Source of the DNA: Neckera pumila
Taxonomy: Eukaryota > Streptophyta > Bryopsida > Hypnales > Neckeraceae
Direction of reading: 5' to 3'
Length of the DNA: 64,000 nucleotides
Assembly: GCA_963969595.1 (NCBI GenBank)
Contig: OZ018409.1
Coordinates: 26,921,282 to 26,985,281 of the forward strand
Position 1 is the first letter of the stretch. The number at the start of each line of letters is the position of its first letter. The notes under the pieces are model-generated. The model saw nothing but the letters and a program-made list of their open reading frames with translations, made no database searches and was not told the DNA's origin. Shown one piece after another: positions 1 through 11,764 of the stretch. Both the position numbers and the translations under genes were made by a program.

Positions 1-425
1 TGTTTGGAAAACCAACCATATTGATTTGTATTGTACCAAGTTATTGTACAACGGAAGTATGTCAAAATCTTTTAAAGTTGACAAAGTAGATCACAAGATT
101 GAAGTGTTGAAATTATAAGAAAAAGAGTCTCTTGAATCCTTACTGACAAGATAACATACTCAGATTTAGTGGAGGATCAATTTATAATCATTGATGTCTA
201 CATTGTCAAGTAGCTAAGGCACCAATCATTGTAAAACAATATCTATCTACTTACCTAGAATGAACTCATAGTCAACTTCTAACCTTTATAAGTGGTTCCC
301 AAAATGTTTAATACACTTTCAAAAATTACCATAGCTAATTGATGAATTAGAGATTGTAAACAAAATTTGGACTTGTTTGTAGTACAAGTAACAAGATTGC
401 ATAAAATAATTCAGTTTCAAAATGA

Positions 426-1357
426 TTAAATCCTAAAGTTCTATGACTATGTTTTCACCAAAAACATTTCAAAACTGTCATTTCTAGTACAAGTACCAAA
501 TTTTGGAAAAAAAAACATATTTTGGACACATATAACCTTAGGATCTTGTAGTATGCTGACTTGAGAACATGTCATAAAGATTTCAAAAATTTCCACCACG
601 TAGATTGCAAGATATGAGCTTTTGAATTTATAGAAATCTTTTTTTTAGCCCTTCAAAAAAAAGGACAGCTGCACTTCACAAGCTCACATTTTTATGAAGA
701 AATGTCCAAAATGGTGGTGCTACTTTGGATGCATTCTTCAAAACAAATTGGCTAAATGCTTGAAAAAATTTAGATCATTTGGAATTGTACAACAGATAGG
801 AAAAAGGTAGTAAATAGAAAGAAGTAGATAATGATTCAAAATACTAAACTGTTAAGAATTTAATGATGGGATTGAAAAATGCCAATCCCAATGGTTGTAA
901 TGCTGTAATAAACAATCTACAACCTATGATTTTATTTTTCCAAAAATATTGAAAATTGAGTTAAATGAAGGACTTCAAAGTTTATTTTAGAGTAGAAAAT
1001 CATAACTGCTCGCAAACTAAAACACCTCATAACTTTCATTGCATTGATCAAAATGGAATGATTCAAAGCTTTCCATGTATTCATTAATCTAGAAAACCAG
1101 TTTCAAATTTTTGGTTTTGAGAAAAGTGATTTTTTTAATCTAATATACAGATTATCCATTTACAAAAAAAAATATCATATTAAGCCATAACTTTGACTCA
1201 TATTTTCAAATGTCATGAAATTTAATGTATATGAAAGATAATCCTTGTCCACACCGTCTATTAAAATTTTGGGCTAAAATATGCAGATCATCGTTCACAC
1301 CAGCTTGCCCAAAATTGCTATATAGCCGAAAAACACAATCTGGACCTTTAGGGTTAA
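426..1357. repeat. TTAA-ended non-autonomous element, copy i
   Basis: A 932-bp AT-rich block starts TTAAATCCTAAAG and ends CCTTTAGGGTTAA, so both ends carry TTAA and an inverted CCTAAAG motif. Most of its length matches the block at 55969-56900, which is also 932 bp. Shared internal landmarks are the 'caccaaaaac' stretch near the left end, 'tgtccaaaatggtggtg' and 'caaaatggaatgattcaaag'. No long ORF is present. The TTAA ends resemble piggyBac-type target sites, but that class assignment is inference. Confidence 0.65.
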
Positions 1358-1398
1358 AATAATTTTTTTAATTTTTAATAATTTAAAGAGAATTTCTT

Positions 1399-1811
1399 AG
1401 TGAAAAAAACTTCTATAGAAGTAAATTTTTCAATATTTATCGATAGGTGGAATGAGAATTCTTTTGCAATTTCTATTAAGAATTTCTGTTAAATTTTTGT
1501 TGAGTGAAATGTTATTGACTAAAATATGATTCAAAATATTTATGATTTTATATCTTACTCTAAAAAATTGCAACAAATTGTAAAAAGTGTTTTATGTATC
1601 TATATATTATTTTCACAATTTTGGGGGGATTTTTGGAGTGAGATAGGAAAGTCATAAATATATCTTGAATCATATTTTAGTCAACAACATTTCCCCCAAC
1701 AAAATTTTAAAACTCATTAAAAAAATTTCCCAAAAATTTCCAAAAGAATTCTCATTCCACTTACTAAGGAATCTCAAAAAATTTACTTTCATAGAAAAGA
1801 AAATTCACTTA
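1399..1811. repeat. Foldback (inverted-repeat) element
   Basis: The left arm (about 1399-1536) and right arm (about 1660-1811) are imperfect inverted repeats. For example, 'gactaaaatatgattcaa' on the left is mirrored by 'ttgaatcatattttagtc' on the right, and 'ggtggaatgagaattctttt' by 'aaaagaattctcattccac'. The arms are about 140-150 nt with a loop of about 120 nt. The 87-codon ORF that can be read through the right arm is only low-complexity AT-rich sequence. Confidence 0.6.
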
Positions 1812-2640
1812 AAAAATTATTTTGATCATTTTGAAAATTTATTTTATGTAGTTGCATTACTTGTATTTCAATATGTCCAAAATTTGTTCAAAAAATCTAA
1901 TTTCTCAATTAGTTATGGCAATTTTTGAAGTGTATGAATACTTATGAGAGCTACTATATAGTCCATATCTTTTATTATAAACCTCCAATGTTGAACTTGA
2001 TTTGTAGAGGTTCAATTAGTCTAGAATGGTGGAAAGTGATCCATTGATTATCAAATACAATTATTTATAGGTTCAAACAAAAACACAACATGAAAACAAG
2101 AGTTGAACTTAAACTCTGATGTAGCCAAAAGAAACTTGGCTCACAACTGGACTTCATTATCATTGAAAACCAGCATGTACAGTACAGCAAAAATTGTATA
2201 CAAAATCAAATGGGTACCATGTGCGTAGGTAAGCATATAGGGCTCATCCACAGCCTTCAATTTCACCTTTAGACTCGGTGAAACCAGTCTTTCAAATTAA
2301 ATCGCAGGCTATCATAACATACGTTTCCCGTACTTGCACAATCCTTCGTCGTCCAAGCTCAAAAGACGGTTTAATCAGAAGGGCAACATACATAAATCAT
2401 AGTATCAGTTTTCATGCCAAAGAAATTTACATATTACTGTTACAACTGAGTTGGTTGCAGTTTCTGAGACTACTCCAGTAGCATTAAGCTATTCAGCGCC
2501 CCAAAACGAGTGTCTCTGACAACACCCAACCATAACCTCCTGGACTAAGAACAACTCATAACCTTCAAAGCAAAAAATGTATGAAGTCCTAAAGGTGATG
2601 TTCCCATAAAGAATGTTCGCATTGTGATGAAAACAGTGAA
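1812..2640. other. Intergenic / 3' flank of MsrA
   Basis: No coding region is supported here. The part from about 2490 to 2654 is probably the 3' untranslated region of the minus-strand MsrA gene. The short ORFs in the interval have no recognisable domain or codon bias. Confidence 0.4.
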
Positions 2641-2654
2641 GTGTTTGGCACATC

Positions 2655-4712
2655 TTAACCATAGCAGCGGATGGGATCGCTGCATCCCTTGGCAGGGGAC
2701 TGAGGGTTTCCGCCCCTACCACCCTTGGCCAAGTACTGTTGGTGGTACTCCTCTGCTCGGTAGAATTTCTTGGCAGGAAGGATCTCCGTCACAATTGGGC
2801 TGCTCAAAGTCTTTTGTGCCTCCTCCTTCGACTCCAGCGCAGCTTGCTCTTGCTCCGGAGTGTAGAAGTACACTCCAGATCTGTACTGGGTTCCCATATC
2901 ATTACCCTGATGCATTCAAACGACAAGAGCACCCAAAAATGAGTATTCGTATTACCCAAATTGATCTACAACAAAAATGTCAAATGAAACATCAGGAGCT
3001 CTATGCATACAATGGAAAATCATGCATGACAGGTGTTGAACCCTTCTTGAGGGAGGTGCAGATAGGTCATGAATACAACATAAGTGGAGTAATGTTACTT
3101 ACAAGTATATATTTAGAATCTAGTGAAAATCGTAATGTCTATCAGTTAAAGAGTAAAAGCCTACCCATATTTTACTCATCAATTCATAGCTTATTCACAC
3201 AATCCAAATAGTGAGGACATCTAAAAATTCCTTTGAAACCACTAAAAACAGCTGAACCGATTTACAGCAAGAATGTGCAATGATATATAATGTCAAGCTC
3301 TACGCATGTAATGGAACTTCATGCATGGAACGTGGGAGTTCATCGATGCACGTAATGGACGCAATTTGAAAGTGTAAAATTTGAGTGTTAGTATGAACCT
3401 GACGGTTGAGTGTAGTGGGATCATGGCGCTTCCACAACACGTCCAGCAAGGTTTTGTAACTGCACTCCTTGGGGTCATACTGAACCCTCACAACCTCGGA
3501 ATGGCCTATTAGAAATAAGATTATATCAGCATCGATCTCAACAAGGTCAAACTCTTCACATTGAAACTCGAACCTGATTAAGCATAATACCGCCACTTTT
3601 TTCACAGCAAACTTCAAGTAGAGGTTCATAATTGTGACACCTATCCAAATGCAACACCCCAAAACCTTACACAAAGAATAAAAATTAGGATTTTGAGAAT
3701 GTAGACCATCTCCACATCAGAACTCTCAAGTCTGTTCTAGGTCATCTATCAATAAAATTTGAACACTTAACTTCCTCTTCGCATTCTCTGGTGCATTAAA
3801 ATCCTCTTGATTAACTAAAAAAATCTGCGTAAATACGACCATTCTATTTCTAGTAAACATGCTCAGTGCTTCCCTTTGGTGTAGTTACCCCTACCTTAGG
3901 TTACAAACAACTTCAAGTATGAAGCGACTTCGATCACTGTCCGCAAACCCTAACCTTCTCCATTCAATGTCCACTTCAGAACTCTTACGTCTGTTCTAGG
4001 TCATCTACCAACAAAACTTTGAAAACTGAATTTCCTCTTCGTATTTTCTGGTGCATTAAAATCCTTTTGATTAACTCAAAAGAATAAGTATAAATACGAC
4101 CATTCTATTTCTAGTAAGTATGCTCAGCGCTTCCTTTTGGTGTGGTTACCGCTACCTTATGTTACAAACGACTTCAAGTACGAAGCGACTTCAATAGCTG
4201 TCCGCAAACCCCCATTCAATGTCCAGTTCCTTGATAGCTACTGAGAGTGATGAAGGCGATCCAACTGTACCTGTGGCCCCCGAGCAAACGGCATAATAGT
4301 CGGGATTATCCAAATGGCCCTGCGTGTAGCCCACCTCCGTAGTGGCGACCCCTTGAACTCGCTGGAACGCAAGCTCCACCCCCCAGAAACACCCCGCCCC
4401 AAAGGTAGCGAACTCGCGACCAGGAGCCGGGACATCGTCATCGGGTCCCTGTGCACCGCTACTCGCGCTCGTGCCGTTGGCCTGGCCTGCTGCTGCAGCT
4501 GAAGCGCGCACCCTAAACCCTAGCTTCTCCATCCACCCACCTGCTACCACTCGCGTCCCGCTCCTTACAGAGAACACCCTCGAAGTTGATGAGAGCGCAG
4601 GTCGAGCTCCCAGAAGGGCCACTCTGCTCGTACGCGCTCCGCCTGTGCTTCCCAATTGCACCCCCCAGGACGCACATATCGTCCCCGGCACCCTCACGGC
4701 CTGCATCGCCAT
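2655..4712 (-). CDS. MSRA: Peptide-methionine (S)-S-oxide reductase, MsrA family, three exons
   Basis: MsrA reduces methionine-S-sulfoxide in damaged proteins, using thioredoxin as electron donor. The CDS joins exon 1 (4712-4271), exon 2 (3505-3399) and exon 3 (2906-2655): 266 codons plus stop. Both introns have GT-AG ends, in phase 1 and phase 0. Residues 105-111 are the active-site motif GAGCFWG, with catalytic Cys108. EEYHQQYL (235-242) is the conserved substrate-pocket region, and [11 protein letters not shown] at the C-terminus holds recycling Cys258 and Cys264. The first 70 or so residues are rich in Ala, Arg, Ser and Gly with few acids, as in a plastid transit peptide, so chloroplast location is likely (inference). 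The ATG at 4712 is the first in frame and is followed two codons later by another. All key residues are present, so the gene looks intact. Confidence 0.9.
3706..4222. repeat. Tandem duplication inside MsrA intron 1 (2 x ~259 bp)
   Basis: Copy A (about 3706-3964) and copy B (about 3965-4222) align along their whole length with scattered substitutions. Both contain 'ctggtgcattaaaatcc', 'aaatacgaccattctattt' and 'gtccgcaaaccc'. Together they make up most of the 765-bp intron 1 of the MsrA gene and end about 50 bp from the exon 1 donor. Confidence 0.8.
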
Positions 4713-4869
4713 CGCACGAGTTGGTTCACAAAATCAATCCTCCAACAACAGACCAGAATTTTCTTGATGAAACTGATTCGATGGAGATGAAGTTCGGAGA
4801 GAAATTGTGTGTGAGGATGACAGTATGCGGTTCCGGAATTGGTGAGTGGGCAAAATCCAGTGTGCATTG

Positions 4870-6966
4870 AAATTGTGATTTTGCGGAGGCCAAGTGGATG
4901 TTGATAGGGAGGGAACGTGGACGCGCCCGGAGGCCAGACTCAGTGCTTTCCAGAGTCTTCGTTGGATCCAGGGCTTCTTCTTTTTTTCATTTTTTACGAA
5001 GCGCCAAAGTGGCGATATAAAATGTTAGTACGGAGTACTAAGTTAGTGTGCCGCCGTGGCCACAGCCAAAATAAAAGTTAAAGTAATTTTCTAATTTTTT
5101 ATTCATGAAAACTTTAAAATTGAAAAAATTTCATATTGTAGGTCAAAATGTCTCCAAACAAAGCCCGTGCACCCCTCTTCGAAGAGGGCTTTTTGATGGT
5201 ACCAAGAACGCGATAGGAGGATGCACAGTCCAGGAGATCTCAACTTAACAAACAAAACAAAATAGTTTAATTTGAGGGATGAACTTAAGGGATGGATGGA
5301 TAGTGCTGTGGTGCTCCAAACTTCAACATTCATTCACATATTGGATAGAAAATATCACATTAGCATATATCACGTATCCATAATTTTGTTTTCATTCACG
5401 ATCTGGCAATTTCATCCAAGATTTTTTTTATTTGAACTTTTCTAGTAAAAAATTCATGGTTTATTGTTATTTTTAACCAAATTATTTTTTGGTGCAATTT
5501 GGCATAATTTTGCTAAAAAACAAGCCCTAGTGTAAAGTTCATGTCCATCCTATAGCCAGATCCTAACAAACGATGGAACCTATGCAAATACATATCAATT
5601 TCATGGCATGGCAATTCTATGGTATGACCATTTAGGCAACTTAGCAAGCCCATTCTGAACTTGTTGGTCATTATGCATAGAGGGAGAGAAACTAGTATTC
5701 TTTGGATTAATACACCTCATATTATGACAAATCACCTTCTTTTACTTTTGAAGAAGTGTCATTCTGTCTAAAGCAAGCAACTATGCTTGTAGAAGGGACT
5801 ATGAACTCTGATTAGGAAATCTAATCCTAGTATAAAGTTTGTTCAAGGAGTTGATAACTAATAGACTTGTTGTACTATATTCCTAATTGATCATTACAAC
5901 CACAAGCAGGAACAATTTCTTCTAATTAGGCATAAGTTATATTGCACCATTTGGCTAATTATACAATTTGTCACTCCACTCTTAAAAGCCACAAAGGTTA
6001 AGAATCTTTCTTCAATTAGGATTCCTCTTGTTGTTCTTTTATCTTGGTTTAATTAGCACTGCACCTTGGCTCCAATTCTTCTCCATGAACATTTGCATTT
6101 TTGATCACTAATTTGGCTTTAATATATATAGAAGCAGAGGTTGCATTTGTATATCCTCTTTGGCAACAAAATTGACATTTCTTTCTCTCTAATTTAGGAT
6201 TGATCTTGTCCATCTGGCTTCATTCCTTGCCTAAGCATAGCTCTCAATTTAAATAATTTTCTCCAAACATGATTGTAGCACTTGCTCTTGAAACTCAATG
6301 CAATTGACTTTGGAATTGGTCTCTCAAATTAGGACTCTTATTAGGACTACGACACATTTGTGCTCCACATCCTATTTGGTAAATCATAAACTTATATATT
6401 GTACCCCTATTTGATTGAACAATGCAAACCGTATGATAATGATACCATGGAAAAAGTTGGGCGAGATTATGTGGATGCCTTTTTGACAGCAATCTAACAT
6501 AGAGCCTAGTTCAGTGTCATATTGGAATTTATTTTGATACTAAGGTGGCACCAAATTGTATTAATGTCATTTCAATGCAAAGTCAGCATTGTCATCCTCA
6601 CATTATTGTGGTGCCATTTTAGCATCATTTTGGTGTACATTAATTCAATATCAACATGGCATTAGTTTGAGGGTCAAAATGATGCTAAACTTGACATGCA
6701 CTATTTTGTGTTATTTTGATGCCATATTCACATGAACTATTTTAATATTATTGTAGCAATAGTAGAGCTCTAACTAAAGTTACTGGTGACATTATACCAA
6801 ATCATATACTTTACAAATTTTTAACTTCTCCAATTAACAACAAGGACAAGATTTAACATCCAATTTGGCCAACACTTAACAAATTGCATGTAGATTTTTA
6901 GAAACTTCAATTTGGACTCCTTACATTCGGATCATACATCTCATTCTAATTTTTTCATTAGTAGTA
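4870..6966. other. Intergenic, no gene seen
   Basis: This is the upstream flank of the MsrA gene, GC-richer to about 5050, followed by AT-rich sequence. No ORF with a recognisable product and no clear repeat ends were seen. The MsrA promoter should lie in the first few hundred bases. Confidence 0.4.
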
Positions 6967-7449
6967 ATGTTGTAATAATCAATTTACAATTAACATTTTT
7001 ATTTTTTTCCAAAAATATTGAAAACTGAGTTAAATAAAAGACTTCAAAATTTATTCAGAGTAGAGATTCCATATATAACTACCCCTCAAACGAAGAATCC
7101 TCATAACTTTCTTCCCATTAATCAAAATGGAATGATTCAAAGCTTGCCACGTATAGATAAATCTAAAGAACCAATTTTTATTTTTTATTTTTTTAAATAG
7201 TGATTTTTAAAGAATTTTTTTGAACTACACAGGTCCCAGGCTGCCCGTCGACCAATCAAAATTATATATCATGCAATAACTTTTTAACCATGTAGTCAAA
7301 AGTTATGAAAATTATTGGGCCTTGAAGCTATTCCTTGGGCACATCTTGCGTAAAAATTTCAAAGAAAAAAAAGAAAAAAATTTGTTTGTAGTGAGCTGCC
7401 CAAAATTGCTACATTGTCAAAAAACGATGTTTGGTCCTTTAGGGGTAAA
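6967..7449. repeat. TTAA-family element, 5'-truncated copy
   Basis: This matches the right half of the elements at 426-1357 and 55969-56900, through 'caaaatggaatgattcaaag', 'gcaataactttttaaccat' and 'gctgcccaaaattgctac'. It ends in the family terminus 'ggtcctttaggggtaa'. No matching left terminus was found, so the copy appears truncated. Confidence 0.55.
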
Positions 7450-7921
7450 TTCCAAAAAAATTCAACTTTGATTTCATAAATTAATTGAATCCTAAAGATT
7501 TTCATTTGTTCTCTCAAATTCTTTTGAACTCCCTCAATTGAAAGGACACTTTGTGCTTCAATTTTAGTCTTGTAACTTCAAGATTTCTATTATTTTTGTC
7601 TTGGCTTGATTCTACCATTTTCATTCTAGCTTCATTTAATTATTTCATTTCATTCCATTATTTTGGTCATGGCTTCAATTTTAGTTGTGGTACCTCAAGA
7701 GGCACCCTATGGACACAAAGTGGACCCTATATATGTCAATTCAGAAATCCCAAAGGTCACCTCAAAAATCAAATAGAACATAAGAATTAGTAGAATTAGT
7801 GTGTCTCGCACTAATTAAAATTAACTTGAGTAGAGTGCAAATGTATTTTTCAATTGATGGATATAAATGGGCTTTTGGATGTCTAATAAAAAACCCAAGT
7901 GAAAATCTTAGAGTTCCAAAT

Positions 7922-8902
7922 CACTATAAGAAAAGCCTGTTTTTGGCGGCGTTTAGGCAAAAACGCGTCATGTTTTTTCAAACATCAGATGTTCTAAAAA
8001 ACATATATATGTTTTGCAGAAACATGTACGTGTTTTGCAGAAACGTGTAAGTGTTTTGCAAAAAACGCGACTAAGTCATTGTAGACGGCTACGTTTGTGA
8101 TGATGTCGACTGCAACGTGGCCATGATTTTATATAACGTCGCATACAACAGAAGCTGCCACGTTAGCAAGTAGACTTGGAAAAGGGCAGCTACGTGGCAT
8201 ATTTTGGAAAAAAAATTAAAAATGGATGGATGAACCTCGGGCCAAATGTTTGGAACAACGGGTTGGATGTCGAACTGGACATCTGAGACAACGTAGGCTA
8301 ATTATCCCATATTGTTTGTCTCACCATGGACAAAGAATGGGTACAAATATGACCCTGAAAATCTTCATTTTCACGTAATTATGTCATCAAGATAAATTTG
8401 ATGATAAATGGTAAGTTTTTTTAAAATTCTTGGTGGATTCTACTTTTTTTTATTGCATAATTTTATTGATTAATTTCTATTGACTAATTAGTTTTTGAAA
8501 AAAGGATTGGATGATAAAAAATGGATTGGATGAAAAATAGATTGGATGAAAAATGGGTTGGATGAAGAAAACAGATAGATGAAAAAAAAGGGCTGGAGGA
8601 AAAAGTTGCCTACGTGGCCCTTTGTGGATGAAGAAGTTGCCTATGTGGCCCTGCGTGGATGAGAATTTTGCCTATGTGGCCTCCACATGCTTTCATTTTG
8701 TAAGCTTGGAAGACCCTGTTTTGTAGGACGTTAGAAAAAAACAAGCCAGAAATTGGCACGTTTTTTGAAAACACCAGACGTTTTTTGCTTGTTTTCTATG
8801 ACGCGATTTTAGGTGACATCTACGTTGACTCTCAGACATGTCAAACCGGACATCATACGACGTTTTTTCAAACATCCCAAAATAGGCCAGTTTCTTATAG
8901 TG
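7922..8902. mobile_element. Non-autonomous CACTA (En/Spm-like) transposon, complete
   Basis: The element is 981 bp. It starts CACTATAAGAAAA and ends with the inverse, TTTCTTATAGTG. It is flanked by the 3-bp direct repeat AAT (7919-7921 and 8903-8905). A CACTA terminus plus a 3-bp target duplication is diagnostic of the CACTA superfamily. Subterminal motifs recur at both ends, such as 'gttttttcaaacatc' at about 7970 and 8863. No transposase ORF is present, so it would need an autonomous partner. The interior is rich in ACG and GACG motifs and in short imperfect repeats. Confidence 0.85.
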
Positions 8903-8905
8903 AAT

Positions 8906-10580
8906 CTAGAGAAGATAATGATTTCAAATGATGAATGTCTCAAACTTTTAAGTTCAAAACCATTGTTTCACAAATGAAGTAGTTTACATATACTCTAGAA
9001 TGAGTAAGTAGATGACCATATCAACTTGATTTGGTAACCATTTTTGCAACCACTATATAAGGGAGACCAACTTCACTATGCAAAATTTGAACAAATGACA
9101 AGCAAGGCTGCAACAACAAGCCTACAAAATCGTCTTTTAGAGGTCATAAAATATTATTTTAAAATGTTTTATTACGTAGAATACTCTCACAACTAGCGAT
9201 CCCAAAATTAGCTAATTTGCGCTGGAGTTCTACCAAAAAAAATGGATTGCTAAATTCCTATAGAGTTTTTTTTTTGAATTTCAGATTTGAACCAAACTAT
9301 CGGACAAAATTCTAGGTTTGCTGGCAAAATCGGACATTCATCCCCTACTAGTTTAGCAATCGTTGGCTAGGTCAAGGTTGAAGGTGTTGCGCTGTGGCGA
9401 CTTGGGCCGTCCAGATGTAGCCTGGCGGCCACATCGCAGCCGCTCCTTTCGCAAGGGGTCTTCCATCACTGCTCTTCCCCCTCCCTGTGCTTGTTAGCTT
9501 CTCTGCTATAGTTTTCTCTCTGGATTTGCAAGTGCACATTTATGGGGTTTATCTTCAATGCTTGATGCCGTCATGAACTCCTGTTGCATTTCCACCTTTA
9601 GTTTCTTAGGATTCGCGATCTGTGCGTTCACGCCTTGAGTGTCATACTTTGATTCCGTTTTGAAATTGGCATCTTCTGCCAATTTGATTTCTGATATTCC
9701 ACTTCCAGGTTGCTGTGAAAATCCTGGAGGCACGCAATCTAGCACATTGTCTCCATTAGAAGAATATTGGGGTCCAAGGATGCCTAAGTTAGAAATGGGC
9801 TAATATCGGAAAAGGTACAACAGAATTTACAGAATAATGCCACATTTGTTGTGCATAGCATGGAACCTTAGGTGATTACATTAGATTTTGGAGGCTTGAA
9901 CCAATAGTAGCCATACATTGAAAAACAATAAAGAACCATGGCATCATTTGTTTGTTCCATCTTGTCTTATAAAATATACATTGTTGGCAACAGCTGTACT
10001 TCATGACAAGACTTCCCACATGGCAACAATCATCCTGGTAGGTGAAATAGACTATTGAATTTGACATAATCATTGCTTAAAGTGGCAAGATACTAACATG
10101 GACCTTGTTTGTACATGTCAAAGACATGGGACCACTACCAAATAGGTTGGGCACAAGTGCATTATTGCCAACTTATCTTGTACTACCAACATCCCACTGG
10201 GCCACAACATTGATGGAAACGTGCAACAGTGACCTCTAAAATGGAATTTTTCCTTTTATAGAAACCAAACAATGAATTTCCAAGCCAAAAGTATTAGGCA
10301 TGTTGAGACCCCAATTCTCTTCTAATGCCTTGCATTCATTGCAATTGGGAAATGGTGGTTGGGAAATTTCCTGGGAATGAACAGGCTACATGGAGCTGTT
10401 GGCAATTGCAGAATTCTGAATGCAAAGGCAGCGCTGGAGGGGGGAGTGTTAATTGTTGTCGCTTGATTTATTTGGAGTTGCTTGCCTTGTTGCCTATCGC
10501 TTTGTCTTCCATTCATGTTTCATGCGCTTGCTTACTATCGTCTTGTTGTTTGTTCTCTTGTTTGGTCGCTGCTTCGCTTG
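8906..10580. other. Intergenic with a GC-richer patch at 9.36-9.75 kb
   Basis: No supported gene. The patch at about 9360-9750 contains a 79-codon minus-strand ORF (9745-9506) that does not start with ATG and has no recognised domain. It could be a relic exon. The rest is AT-rich and featureless by eye. Confidence 0.3.
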
Positions 10581-10585
10581 TGCTC

Positions 10586-10711
10586 CCGAGCGATCTCTGG
10601 TACTCTTGTTGTGGGTACTATCTTCTCTCGAGCGATCTATGGTAATCTTATTGTGGGTACTGTTTTCTCCCAAGCAATCTGTGGTACTCTTGTTGTGGGT
10701 ACTGTTTTCTT
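10586..10711 (+). repeat. 42-bp minisatellite, three copies
   Basis: Three consecutive 42-bp units run from about 10586 to 10711, each containing a variant of 'gtactcttgttgtgggtact'. Because 42 is a multiple of three, the array is open in one frame and would encode a 14-residue hydrophobic repeat (...LLLWVL...). The array directly precedes the damaged hAT-like gene. I regard its coding potential as incidental. Confidence 0.75.
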
Positions 10712-11198
10712 CGGTTTTCATTGCGCAAGTTTCGATGGCGCTACAATTTAAGCTCCCTAATAATTTCAGGGTCCGCTGCTTTGGTTCTAGCTGCAATTCC
10801 AACGTCATGGATAAGTACTTGCTGGCAAATCCGAGAGCTGGGGTTGGTGGCATGCCAATGGAAATTGACATTACCCATGATCCTGAGACACGCTTATCAC
10901 ATTCACGCTCTCGATCACCTGGGCGCGATCCACCATTTGAAGCTACGGTGGCGTCCTCAGTGGTTTCCGATGCGGCGCTTAAGGTGACGGGAAAGAGGAA
11001 GGAAGAGGGTGCTGCCTGTAATGCGCGCAAGCGGAGAAAGATAGCCCCCCAGCACAATTACGCATCATTGGCAACAAATTTGGACTTACAAGTTTTCTTG
11101 GGCGGAGGGCAAATTCGATTCCAATGGTGATCTCATTGCTGTGGTGTGCCAGGGCTATACAGCGATCACGGGAAGGAGGAAGCTCATGGTCCCCAGGC

Positions 11199-11764
11199 CA
11201 CGGGGTGTGTGCTTAGTGTATCTAATCCAAACTACGTGCAACCAAAACTTTGTACCCCCTATATTATATCCTAAAATTTAAATAAATGAAAACCAAAAAG
11301 ATATGAATATATTTTCCTAATTTGAAAGTTTGTATTTTGAATTATTGATATTTTTATTTGCTAATGATAATTAGTTACAAATTTTTGAAGTAAATAGATA
11401 CACTGCAGAACTGAAAAATAACTTTCACACCCCTATATTATATCATAAAAAATTGTTTTAAAAATGAACAAAAAATTCCTAAAAATAACTCTCTATTGAA
11501 AGCTCATTTTGAGTTGAATATTGATGCAACGATCATCTAAATGTGTTCTCTATAAATATTTGAGTTGAAAAATATGCCATTTTAGGTTCATTTTCAACCT
11601 CTTCTAGAAATCATTCCATATTTCATTTGAGTTGGAAATTTTGGCAATAAAAACCTATAGTCATTACCAAACAATGCTCGAAATTTTAGGTTGAAATTAT
11701 AGTTTATTAGAAACCACTTGTTTGCACGTGGTTTGTAGTAGTAGAACCAAGTGCCTTCCCCAAG
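11199..11764. mobile_element. Non-autonomous hAT-like MITE (566 bp) inside the hAT pseudogene
   Basis: The insert is flanked by the 8-bp direct repeat CCCCAGGC (11191-11198 and 11765-11772), the target duplication size of hAT elements. Its ends are imperfect inverted repeats of about 45 bp: the left begins CACGGGGTGTGTGC, and the right, read inverted, begins CTTGGGGAAGGCAC. Both include an 'ACGTGCAA' motif near position 40. Removing the insert and one repeat copy puts VPR directly in frame with LNNLEKHKG of the host pseudogene, so the borders are well fixed. No ORF of note inside. Confidence 0.85.

Noticed and set aside
4191..4270. Extension of MsrA exon 1 into the following 80 bp
   Set aside because: The open frame runs into intron 1. 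The donor at 4270 and exon 2 restore the family sequence ([11 protein letters not shown]).
11199..11764. Intron of the hAT-like gene
   Set aside because: The borders are an 8-bp direct repeat with inverted-repeat ends, and no GT-AG pair joins the frames correctly.
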